From positions 992,001-1,056,000 of the forward strand of contig VWND01000015.1 in NCBI GenBank assembly GCA_009599575.1: 64,000 bases of DNA. The letters run 5' to 3'. The number at the start of each line of letters is the position of its first letter. Within the stretch, counting starts at the first letter, position 1. The stretch comes from Blumeriella jaapii (lineage: Eukaryota > Ascomycota > Leotiomycetes > Helotiales > Drepanopezizaceae). Shown here piece after piece: positions 35,331 through 46,266 of the stretch. The notes beneath the pieces were generated by a model. That model did no database searches and was not told where the DNA came from. It worked only from the letters and a program-made list of their open reading frames with translations. Both the position numbers and the translations under genes were made by a program.

Positions 35331-37244
35331 AAAATTGGCTAATATTAATATTTTTAATTATTAACTCGGAAATAAAAATTCCGAAAATTTCGTTTTTGTA
35401 TTAAACAAACTCGACCCATATATCCTATCTTTTTATATTAATATTAGCATTTTTTATAAGCGCAAAGCTGATAAAATACGATTCGTAAATCTTAGCGAAT
35501 CCGATAAAAATATTCCCGGAAAAATAAACAATTAATTTGAAAAAGATAAAGCAACAAAACCATTTTAATTAATTATTAACGAGCTCGAAAAACTTATTAT
35601 CGGCCGATTTTCCAATTTATTATCTGGCAGCCGATTTACAAAAAAACGATTTAATAATTTAGCAATCGGAATCCAGCTTTTGCCAAAAAAGAAAAAGATT
35701 TTGTACGAAATCCTACGCAATCGAAAAAAAATTATAACTTTCGATTTCACCGAAATAAGCTAATTTAATTTTAACGTTACGTTTTATATCGATATTAAAA
35801 TCGTATTTTACGAAATCTGGCAAAAAAAGACTTTTTTAATTTTTAAAACCTTTTAAGATAAAATAATCGAAATATTAAAAAAACGAATCAAATAAGAAAT
35901 TTTCGAATTTTGCCACGGCCTATACAAAAACAAATAGTTTATCGTTGCGAAAAAAAAAAAAAGCATTTACAAATTTATTATCGCAATCGTCGAAATAAAC
36001 AAAATAACGATACGAAACGCTAACGTGCCATTTAACGTCGATTAATTTTCAAACGAATTCGCAAAACTGATAATCGCTTTTCTTTTCGATTTGTTTTCCG
36101 GCTACGATTATTTAATACTTAATCTACGATTTCGAAACATAACGGCAATTCAAATACCAATCGGTTTGCTGCGTATAATTAAAATACTTATAAAAGTTAT
36201 TAATTCGGTTGCTTAATTCGTAAAAATCGTATACAAAATCCTTATGATTTGCATTTCTGATATTATTTTCTTTTACGTTGACGACGTTAAAATAAAAAGC
36301 TCCAGATTATATTATAATAATAAAAAAATCTTTTTTAAAATTCGACGCTATATAATAAAATATATTTAAAATATCGACAAAATTATAATCTGCTTCGAAA
36401 AAGCCAAGGCTATTATTGGCCTTTGATTAAAATTTTGTATACTCGAAATAAATATCGTTGGTTATATAATTAATAGCGCTGGCCGCCACTTTTAACGAAA
36501 GAAAATCGAAAAAATCTGCGAATAAGAAAAATATGAAAACGTTACCGAAGCTAAAGCTTTTATTAGCGTTGTGATTTATTATCGCAATTAAATTAAAAAC
36601 TTTTTTTAAAAAGCCGCATTTATTTACGTTATAATAAAAAAAAAAGTCGATTTCGTTTAGAAAAAAAAGCAGAGCAAAACTATAGAAATTTTTAAAAACG
36701 ATTTTTTATTAGCTTTATTATTTATGCGAATCGATTATAGCTTAAACGCAAAAGAAATCATTTTGATTATCGACGCTAATATTTTCGGTTGAAAAGTTGT
36801 ATTATAACAAATCGATAAAAACAAAAAACAGCATTTTTCACGATTCGAAAGCGGCTTATAGTTTTTCGTAAAAATACGCTACGATATTATCAAACGAAAA
36901 TATCGAAGCGCTTTTAAAATAAAAAAAAAAATAAAAAGCGAATTATACGGCGTATATTTTATTTTGGAAACAAACGCAAAAATTCTTATCGATCAATTAA
37001 ATAAAAAAGCTAATAATTTGCTAAAAACGCTCGTTATTAATTAAATAGTTTAAATGCGACTTATGGATTTCGAAATTAAATATATCAAAAAAACAATTAA
37101 CATAACGGCAAACGATTTTTCTAAACGAAAACGCTTTTATTCGTTTAATTTCGCTAAACAAAACGAACAAAATATCGACGAGTAAATCGCTGACGAAATC
37201 GGCTGTTTCGCTATTTGCGCTTTAAATTTCACAAAGCCAAAACC

Positions 37245-37340
37245 ATTCGCGTTGCTATTTCGGCTGGCACCGCGAATGAAAAACATTAATTTTCGGGCCG
37301 AAAAAGCATTCGCGTTATTATTTCGGTTAGCACCGCGAAT
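37245..37340. repeat. Pair of 33-bp modules, element B
   Basis: Copies at 37,245-37,277 and 37,308-37,340, both with perfect seven-base inverted ends ATTCGCG/CGCGAAT, separated by 30 bp. They lie between RNase H and integrase. Confidence 0.85.
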
Positions 37341-38880
37341 AAATTTAATCGAAAACGATCGAAATAAGCCGATTAACGACGAAAATAAACTTTTAATCGA
37401 TAATTATAAAACCGAAAACTTTTATTTAATCGCATATTATTTAATTATTTTGTTTAAATTATTTAACGTGCCAAACTATTAATTTAAATTATTTAAAAAC
37501 TAAGCTTTCGATTATATTTTAGCCGACAGAAAATTATATAAAATAAAAAACAATATATATTAAAAACGCTTAGTAGTAAATAACAAAACCGATAAGTTTT
37601 AAATTATAAAAAAAGCTTACGAAAAAGTGTTTTATAAAAAAGCTGAAGCTATTTATTACCGAATTAAAAACGACTTTTAATAAAAAAAATATTTCGAAAA
37701 CTGCAAAGCTTTCGTTAAAAGTTGTATCTTTTATTAAAAACGAAAGCTTGGCCGAAAAAAAAACTTATTATATCCGACGTAATCTTTTGGAATTTAAGAA
37801 AAAATCAATTTCGACGTTACACGCGTATTAATTATCAATCGCGGATATACGTACTTCGTACTCGCTATCGACGATCTGTTTAAATAGCCTGAAAAACGAC
37901 CTTTCCGAAACGCTATTTTCGAAATTATAGCAATTTTTTTTTAAAAAAACGTTGTATATCGATACGGTTTATTCGGCAAATTAAACGTCGATAATAAATC
38001 CGAAAACAAAAGCGTTATTAAAACTTTTACAAAAAAATACGAGATTCAGCGTATTTAAATTTCAGCCTACAATTCGAAAAACAACGGATCCGTTAAACGA
38101 AATCATAGGAATATTTTCGACGGCTTTTCAAAAGCCATTCGAAAGGGTTATAAGCGTTAATCGCGGAAATTTTCGGGAATGCTTTTTGCTATACGCATAT
38201 GCATATACGCTTTTATTAAAATAATTTTATTTTTTATTTAGTACGGCAGAAACGCTCGATTACCTCTGAAAATAAAATGGCCTGTGTAAAAGTTTTATAA
38301 CGTAATCAAATTAAAAACGAAAGCTGACCTATTAGTAATAAAATCTAAGCAGTTCGATTACCGCGATATAAATATAAAAAAAATAATTTTAAAAAAAAAA
38401 AAATATAAAAAAGCAGCTAAGAAAATTTAAAATAGAATTAAGATTTTAAAAAAAACGCTAATCAAAAAAAAAAATCTGATTCTAATTTACGACGTTTAGC
38501 GCGCTATCGATAAATCGGCCGACATTAAGTTTAATTATAAATAATTCGGACCTTACGAAATATGCGAAGCCGAATTAAATAAAAGTTATTATAAGCTCAC
38601 GAAGCTCGATAAAACAAAACTAAAAAAACGTTCGCCGCCAACCGGTTAAAACGATTTTACAGAAAAAATCAGCAAATCTACCCCCTGAATTTTAAATTAA
38701 AAAGCGACTTCGACTTCAGCGAATCCGACGACGATTCCGACCAAAGCGATTATATTTCTAAAAAAGAAAAACTTTTTGAAAAAGTCTGGAAATAGCCGAA
38801 CGATAACTCCGCTGCTAAAACCATAGTTCAAATCGTGATTCCATCCATAACAAAAAAAAAGAAAAATGCTTATAAAATTG

Positions 38881-39310
38881 TTTACTAACTGTTCTATTAT
38901 TTTTATTATCCATTGTTTTTTTTTTTATTATATACTATTTTATTATTCTTATTTTGCTTTACTTTGTATACAAACTGTTTATTTTTAAAACCTTTTTTTA
39001 TATTATTTGAAACACCTGCTGTACTTTTCTTTGTTTAACTGTACTTTTGTTTACCAGAACAAAAGCTTTATATATATTTGAGCCGCATATTTGATACATT
39101 TATACTATTCGCATATTTTACGAAAGCTATTTTTTATGCATTTTATTGTTTGTTACTTTTTGTATTATTTATTATTTTCGTTATTCTGAACGGATGCCTG
39201 CCTAAACAATTATAATTTATTAAAAAAACAGCATGCGAATTTCCGTAACTTTTGAATACAAATACCTTATAACCTCCGTATTTTTTTTTATTTATTTTTT
39301 AACAAATATA
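38881..39310 (+). promoter_or_regulatory. AT-rich spacer with hairpin and TATA block before ORF3
   Basis: A non-coding spacer between integrase and the third ORF. It contains a perfect 8-bp hairpin (CTTTTGTT-TACCAG-AACAAAAG, 39,044-39,065) followed three to four bases later by TTATATATATTTGAGCCGCA. The same hairpin and TATA-like block occur in C (61,665-61,625, minus) and, slightly eroded, in A (55,035-55,070). A role as promoter, splice or processing signal for ORF3 is inference. Confidence 0.55.
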
Positions 39311-39320
39311 ACACATTTTT

Positions 39321-42300
39321 CTAATTAATAAACCTATCGATATTATATCGTTTCTTAAGCAAAGCGTTGTTAAATCAAGCAAATTTATTTTTAATTTATT
39401 TTGGAACGGAACTATTATACGTAATCTTTTCGAATTTAAGCAAGTATATAATGCCGCCATTTCAAATTAATAAGCAGCTTTCGTAAAAACATTTATAAAG
39501 CAATTCGATATAATAATTAAAAACGTTAACGAATTTTTATTCGATTACGAAGACTTCGTTAAAGCTGAATTCGTTCGCAAAAGTTTTAATTACGACAAAT
39601 TCCTGCTAAATTACAATAACGTTTCAAAAGCTTTCGCCGAAGCAAAAAAAGCTCGAAATAACAAAAAAAAAGTGATAAACCGAATTTTGCGTTTTCTGTT
39701 AAATTAACGAAAAAAAGATATTTAAAAATACGTTTTTAATAAAATTACCGGTGTTATTTTATTTCGGCACTTCGCTCGCTTTTTCGAAACTATTACCTTT
39801 ATTAAAAAAAAAGTCTAAATGCTAAACGCTTATATTTTTAAAGCGCAAGTCCTAAAAGCCAATAATCCAAAAGCCCGCAGGTTTATAAGTTTTTTTATAA
39901 CTGTTTGCAAACTAGTCGACGACGCTATATAATTGCCAAAAAAAGTTTTAATCGGTTGCGAAATTTTAAATCTGATTTTTTTTTAAAATAAAAAACTAAA
40001 TATCGCTAAATGCGGCATTTTTATACCAAAAAAAAAAAACGACGCCATTCCGACATTTTAAATTTACAACGACGAAAAAAACGAAAAAGCTAATATTATT
40101 TTCGTTTAATTCGAAAAAACATACGCGGTAGTAACTAATATTTTTAAAACAGCTAAAATAATTCAGCGACTTTTATTTTTAATTATCGAAAACGAATCAA
40201 AAAACGAAACCAAAAGCGTAATAGCAAATAACCGCTTATTCGAATACAAAAAGCCTATTGTACTTATAAAAACGATTCCGGAAAAAATAAAAACAAAAGA
40301 CGTAAAAAAGCGCGCCGATATTTTCGAAATTCTTTTTGTTTGGAAAAAAAAACCATTCGCGTCGTTAGCAGAAAAAGCACCGCGAATAAAAACAGCCGGA
40401 AATTAACGCCGAATTATAAGCTTTAAGCTAATTAATAAAAAACGCAACGATTTTACAAAATCAGATTTAAAAAACTTTAGCACCCCGAAAAGGAAAAATC
40501 CAAACGATTTTAAATCTGACTTTTCGAAATTAAATACGCAAATACCAAAAACGCTTGCTGCGTTCAAAAACGTCGAACCGCTAATACTTTAAATTTTAAT
40601 AAAAATATTCAAAATCTCGATTATTATACGATTCGACCGAAAAAACCTAAAAAAAAATATCGAAATTATCGCGAAAAAAATTATATAAAAAGCATAAAAT
40701 CAAATTACTCTGCTTAAAACTCTCGCTTTCGACGACGAAACGATTTAAAAGTTTTATTTCGATACTTTTATACAAAAACTAAATAAATCCGTCAGCTTTT
40801 TTTTTTTTGTTTCGAACGAAAACTAAATTAAGTTTTTTTCGGAAAATTGCAAATATAATACGCTAAAATAAATAAAAAAAACTTTTGAAAACGATAATCC
40901 GTTTTTACTCGAGTTTTTTTTCGCTAAAAAACTCCGATTTTTTAATTTCGTTTTTATAAATAACGTCAACGCTAAAAAAAATAATAAGTTTTGTTATTTT
41001 TATATACGCTATTACGCGGCGTATTGCGATTTGATTATAAAAAAAATTAACGTTATCGGCCTCGCTAATCGATTCGCTGTTATCAGAAATTCGAATTATA
41101 ATATATTCGAAGTTAATTTTAATAATTAATTTATATTCCGACGAAAAACTGCGAAAACTACCTAAGCGCGTGCTAAAGCTTATTTAGGCTACGCAAATTT
41201 CAAAGCAAACTTTAAAGCTTTTAGCGCGATTATAAAATTCGACTAAAACGTAAAAAAATAAAAGCAACGAATATTTTTTAAAGCCGACTTTTCTGGCTTT
41301 TCCATCGAAAATATATTTTAAAATTTATCTGAATTAAGCTACGAATTCGTTAATCACGTAAAATTTCATAACGGAAAAAACAAACCATTGTTGCATTTTA
41401 TAAAAGAAAAAATAGCTATATACAAGTATTATTTCCGACTGGTTAAAACCTAAAAAACATTTATAGCTTTTTTCGCTAATATATTTTATAATTTCATTTA
41501 ATAAGCTTTTAAAATGCACTCCGGCTTTTACCTCGCTGTTTTGATTATCCGAAACTTTGGAAACTGCCGCTTCGTAGTATATCTTGACGTTTCGATCGCT
41601 TTAGATTTCGCTGGCTCCGATCGTATTATAATTACAAAGTTCGATACCGCCGACTTTTAAAAAAAAGAAAAAATCGAAAATTTTATCGACGTTATTTTCG
41701 ATTATTATATTCTGTCTGTATTCGCATACAATTTAAAAATAATCGAAATTTATCTGCAATTATATTACGACGTTAAGCTGACTAAAACCATTTAAAAAGG
41801 CCCAGCTTTTTTGTATTTTAGCGCGTTTAAAATAATAGCCTCGGCTATTTTATCGGACTACGAAATCGAAAGTTACGAAATAAAAAATAAAATAATCTTT
41901 GTTAGTTTTTCGACTAAGCAAAAAGTTTTCGTCAGATTTAAAACTTAAAAAACCGACGGCGCAATATTGATTTATTCGAACAATTACACGGCGCAAAAAT
42001 ACAAAAATTATTTCGAAAACGACAATTTTATAAGCAATTTAATATTATTTATATTACGGCGAAAGCAACTATAGTATCTTCGGTAATTTCGATTGCAAAC
42101 GACTATTTCAGAACTATTTCGTAAAATAATTTCTTTTATAAGCTTCGGAGCCTTTTCAAAAGCATTCGTCGGTAAACAACCGTAATCCGACCTATTAGTT
42201 TTGCGCGAAGCAAAAGCGTTAATCGGTTTTAATTATAACGAATTAATCGATTACTTTTACGATTTCAATATAAAACTTTTTAGCGCCTTTTGCAAAACGT

Positions 42301-42546
42301 AAAACCACGTTTAAAAACTGGAATTTATTATTTACGAAGGAAAGTCGTGAAAAGCACCCGTCGCGGCGATATTTAATAATATTATCGACGAAAAAGCTAT
42401 TAAAACGTTCGTAAATTTAAACGATACCTCGATTGATATTTTATCGAGCCATTTTAAAAAAGCAAAGTAAACAAAATGATTTAAACGATAAGCGAAACGC
42501 TATTTCTTCGCAAAAGCTAATAGCAAAAAAGCCAAAAACGGATTAA
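39321..42546 (+). pseudogene. Third ORF of element B, about 1,075 codons, unknown family
   Basis: One reading frame can be followed from about 39,321 to 42,460 and, after a one-base slip near 42,462, to a TAA at 42,544-42,546. It is broken almost only by TAA/TAG/TGA at places where CAA, CAG or TGG would be restored by reversing RIP. Homologous frames exist in A (55,318-57,742) and C (61,386-58,156, minus). The N-terminal third is rich in Lys, Phe and Asn. A 33-bp module lies at 40,355-40,387. The middle has Cys/His pairs (SENCKYNTLK, NNKFCYFYIRYYAAYCDLI). The C-terminus is basic (KPKTD before the stop). I recognise no domain; it does not look like a hydrophobic envelope protein, nor like RT, RNase H or integrase. 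The start codon is uncertain. Confidence 0.7.
40355..40387. repeat. 33-bp module inside ORF3 of element B
   Basis: Perfect inverted ends ATTCGCG/CGCGAAT. The interior (TCGTTAGCAGAAAAAGCAC) differs from the pol modules. Confidence 0.8.
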
Positions 42547-42692
42547 AAAACCGAAAAAATATAAAACTAAAAAGTTCGGTTTTTGATTGATTGGTTTTTA
42601 AATTATATAAAATAAATTAAATTACATTTATTAAAGTTATGTTTTTTTTTGGTCGTAATTAAAAACAATTATATATATTATTTAAAACAGAA
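42547..42692 (+). other. Spacer between ORF3 and the 3' LTR of element B
   Basis: AT-rich, 146 bp, ending TTTAAAACAGAA before the LTR. The A-rich end is a weak candidate polypurine tract. Confidence 0.4.
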
Positions 42693-42959
42693 TGTAAAAC
42701 GGTAATATTTTATATTAATAAGAGTTAATAATTTTAATTATAATCGAAGCATAGACCTTTCCGAAACCTCCTGCCACTAACTACCTTTAACAGATATAAA
42801 AGCAAAGCATTTCCTTAGATAATACTATAAATACGCAGTCTAATTTATACCTTCATTTATTTTTTTTTTCTTTTCTTCAATCTCTTCTAGGGATTTCCTA
42901 GACTATTTTACCCACCGACATATGGCCGTATCAGTCTGGTTTTCCTACCTACTTTTATA
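42693..42959 (+). repeat. 3' LTR of element B
   Basis: 267 bp, the same length as the 5' LTR. It has many RIP-type differences from it, so LTR divergence cannot be used to date B. Confidence 0.92.
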
Positions 42960-45876
42960 TTATTATATTATTTAATCGCTTTGCAAAACTTATTAGCTTA
43001 GAAAAGCTTAATAAAAATATCGAAACTTTCGTATTAAAATTTACCGATATTAAAATTCAAAAGCTTTAAAGCAAAATCGAAAGTTTTATACAATAGTAAA
43101 AAAAACCTTTTTACGTTAATTCGGATAATAAAAACGATTAAAATAATTTTTACAATAATTATTTCTTTTAAAATGCGCGAAGCGATTAACTTCGCCAAGC
43201 TATCGTAAAAATAATAATTGCCTAATGGCAATCTTTTCGTATTAACGATCAAAATCAGCGAAACATTAATTATAATAACGATTATTAAAAAAAAAAAAAA
43301 AACTAACGCGAAAACCAAAATCGCAATTATTAAAATAATAAAAATAATTATTAAAACAAATCCCGTGGTTTTAAATATAAGTTTTGTAATAACAAAAAAA
43401 TTCACTGCGAAAAACCTTATATTCGCTTAAAATACAAAATATTTAATTTTTGTATAAACAATAGTATTTGTTATATTAATAAATACGAAGCGATTTGCTT
43501 CGAATCGACGGAAACAAAAATAAGCTTTTTAACAAAACTAAAAACCAAAGCTGATTAAATACTATTCGCTTAAAAATAAAAAGTACGAAATAGAACGATT
43601 GCTTAAAAAACAGAAAAAATGCGAAAACGATTTTTATTAATAAAAAAAAAAATATTTCAAAAAGCGTACTAATTAAAAAAAAAACCCTTATCTCAAATGT
43701 AAATAAAATTCAAATGTATAAATAAAAAATAAATATATATATTACTAATACAAATATCGCATTTGCAAATATTATAGCTATATAATTAAGCCAGCGAATC
43801 ATAAAAAAGCAAAATGCTTCTATTCTATTCGCTAAACCAATAGGCGTAAAAAAAAACGTTAAAATCGAAAAAAAAAAAGATTTTAAAATTCGAAAAAAAA
43901 CCGATAAAATCATTAAAAAAACGCTTATAATAGAAAAAATTAACGACGATATAAAAAATATCGACACCGATATTCCGATCCAAATTATTCAGAAAATACC
44001 AGTTTTTAAACGCTTACTACTAATACGAAGCGAAAAATAAATCGACAAATACATCAGCTTCGAAGCTATTAACGAAGCTATTAAAAAAATTATAAAATAA
44101 AAAATCAAATTAAAATTCAGCGATTTATTTAATACAAAAAAAAATTCGACAAAATCATTAATAAATAAATTCTTATATTAAAAAAAAACGAAAAAGTTAA
44201 AATCACTCGAAAAAAAAACGATTTTAAATTAAAAAAAGACTAGAAAAAAATTTACAATACCGCAATTAATTTGGCCGATAAAAAAAAATCCTCGGAGAAA
44301 GTCAGTTTTTTAGCCTTCGCTATAAAAACCCAAAAGTCAAAACGACGAAACTGCTTTTACACGGCTATAAAAGCGCCAAAAATAAAAATAATATTCGAAA
44401 AAAATATAACCGCTTTCGCTTTACTCGACAGTAAAGCCGAAATCAATTGCATAAATTAAAAAACGGCCGAAGCCAATAATATTCCGATTATTACCGATAA
44501 GCGAATAATTTATATTATCGTTAATAAAAACACGATTAAATTTAATAAAATTATACGAAATATAAAAATCGACGTTAAAAATATTATTATTTATAAAAAC
44601 TTTTTAATAATAAAAAAATACTTTTATTCTATTATTTTTAAAATGCCCTGGATTTTAAAAAATCTCGTCAATTTTAAATACACCGAAAACGGCCAAATAA
44701 AAGCCTTTTTCTAAAACTAAAACCGATTCTTTTAAAGCCAAATTACCGTCGCCGGCGACAAAATCTTTTTAATCGACGTTCTATCGAAAAACGAATAGCC
44801 GGCTTTGGTTTTAAAACAAACGTTAAATTATAACAAAACCTGGAAAATACTCGGCTAAAAGCATTTACGTTATTAATCGAAATAATACCGCGAATAAAAT
44901 TAGCTAATATTAATATTTTTGGCTATTAATTCGGAAATAAAAATTCCGAAAATTTCGTTTTCGTATTAAATAAGCCCGATTTATATATATTACCTTTTTG
45001 TATTAATATCAGCATTTTTTATAAGCGTAAAACTGATAAAATACGATTCGTAAATCTTAACGAATCCGATAAAAATATTTTCGAAAAAATAAACAATTAA
45101 TTTAAAAAAAAATAAAATAACAAAACCATTTTAATTAATTATTAGCGAATTCGAAAAACTAATCACCGGCCGATTTTCCAGCCTATTATTTAACAGCCGA
45201 TTTACAAAAAAACGATTTAATAATTTAATAATCGGAACCTAATTTTTGTTAAAAAAAAAAAAATCTTATACGAAATTCTACGCAACCGAAAAAAAACTAT
45301 AGCCTTCGATTTTACCGAAATAAGCCAATTCAGTTTTAATATTACGTTTTATATCGATATCAAAACCGTATTTTACGAAGCTTGGCAAAAAAAAACCTTT
45401 TTAATTCCTAAAGCTTTTTAAAATAAAATAGTCGAAATATTAAAAAAACGAATTAAGCAAAAAATTTTCGAATTCTGCTACGACTTATATAAAAACAAAT
45501 AGTTTATCGTTGCGAAAAAAAAAAAAAGCATTTATAAATTTATTATCGCAATCGTCGAAATAAATAAAATAACGATACGAAACGCTAACGTATTATTTAA
45601 CGTCGATTAATTTTTAAACGAATTCGCAAAATTAATAATCGCTTTTTCTCGATCTGTTTTCAGGCTACGATTATTTAATATTTAATCTACGATTTCGAAA
45701 TATAACGGCAATCTAAATTCTAATCGGTTTATTACGTATAATTAAAATATTTATAAAAGCTATTAATTCAATCGTTTAATTCGTAAAAATCGTATACAAA
45801 ATTCTTATAATTTATATTTTCGATATTGTTTTGCTTTACGTTAACGACGTCGGAATAAAAAGTTTCAAATTATATT
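42960..45876 (+). mobile_element. Element A, second part (gag end, protease, RT start)
   Basis: Resumes exactly where A was cut at 31,682 and is colinear with B from 33,405 to about 36,307. It includes the gag end, the protease relict (LLDSKAEINCIN near 44,425-44,460) and the first reverse transcriptase blocks. It ends in ATATT, the target duplication of element G. Confidence 0.88.
44863..44895. repeat. 33-bp module, element A protease/RT junction
   Basis: The same site as 35,298 in B, with one more mutated end base pair. Confidence 0.65.
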
Positions 45877-46143
45877 TGTGACGACTCACTCGTTTGCCCC
45901 TCGCGTCACCCCAGCAACTACGTATAGTTGCAAGCTCCCTGGTCTCCTGGTGGGTCTCCCATCAACTGTGGAAACTATCATGTATATAAGGCTCTCTCCC
46001 CTTAGCAACCTCTGCCTTCTGCAGTTGTTGATTCTAAGTGAATATCTTTGTTGTTACAGAACCAAAGGCTCGTTTCTCATACCATGTGAACACGGCGACC
46101 AGTTGACTGATCTCCCAGCCCTTCGACTGATTAGATCGTCACA
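45877..46143 (+). repeat. 5' LTR of element G
   Basis: 267 bp, TGTGACGACTCA to GATCGTCACA. A TATA box TATATAAG is at 45,983-45,990. The predicted transcript start region begins near AGTTGTTGAT (46,023-46,032), about 40 bases downstream. Confidence 0.95.
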
Positions 46144-46158
46144 TTATCAACAACTCTT
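46144..46158 (+). promoter_or_regulatory. Self-complementary primer binding site of element G
   Basis: Right after the LTR, ATCAACAACT (46,146-46,155) is the exact reverse complement of AGTTGTTGAT at 46,023-46,032 in the LTR. No match to a tRNA 3' end (TGG start) is seen. This is the arrangement known from the Tf1/sushi group, where the 5' end of the RNA folds back and primes reverse transcription. Confidence 0.75.
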
Positions 46159-46266
46159 TTTCTACGCTGGCGACGGCGTAAACTATCTCTCCCCTCGAAT
46201 TCCTCACGGGTCACACCAAAGTGATCGACCGGTCGTGAGAAGGCCTATTTCCGCACTTCGCGAAGA

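Larger units (their letters stand above)
34150..38880 (+). pseudogene. pol relict of element B (protease, RT, RNase H, integrase)
   Basis: Protease: LFDNKAEINCINQKTAEAN near 34,855-34,911, with the DSGA box degraded to DNKA. Reverse transcriptase at about 35,900-36,300: FIVAKKKKSIYKFIIAIVE, DLFSGYDYLIL and FYVDDVKIK (YVDD box). RNase H at about 36,760-37,150: ELYGVYFILETNAKILIDQL. Integrase at about 37,800-38,350: a RYGLFGKLNVDNKSENKSV block with the second acidic residue, then ISAYNSKNNGSVKR with Glu lost to Lys. A Ser/Asp-rich C-terminus ends near 38,880. Two copies of the 33-bp module lie between RNase H and integrase, and one lies between protease and reverse transcriptase. The family is typical of fungal Ty3/gypsy elements and differs from G. 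Confidence 0.88.
31683..42959 (+). mobile_element. Element B: complete 11.3-kb Ty3/gypsy element with a third ORF, RIP-mutated
   Basis: Bounded by two 267-bp LTRs with TGTAAAA...TTTTATA ends (the last C of TTTTACA is lost to RIP). It sits within element A: the left flank ends CAATTAT and the right flank resumes TTATTATATTATTT, a four-base duplication TTAT, or ATTAT if the final A is shared. The uninterrupted form of this site is visible inside B itself near 33,390-33,415. Order: LTR, leader, gag, protease, reverse transcriptase, RNase H, integrase, AT-rich spacer, long third ORF, LTR. At 11,277 bp it is nearly twice the length of G. Confidence 0.92.

Noticed and set aside
37245..37340. CRISPR-like repeat-spacer-repeat
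   Set aside because: Only two units side by side, in a eukaryotic retrotransposon coding region, with palindromic ends shared by other sites; no array or cas gene.
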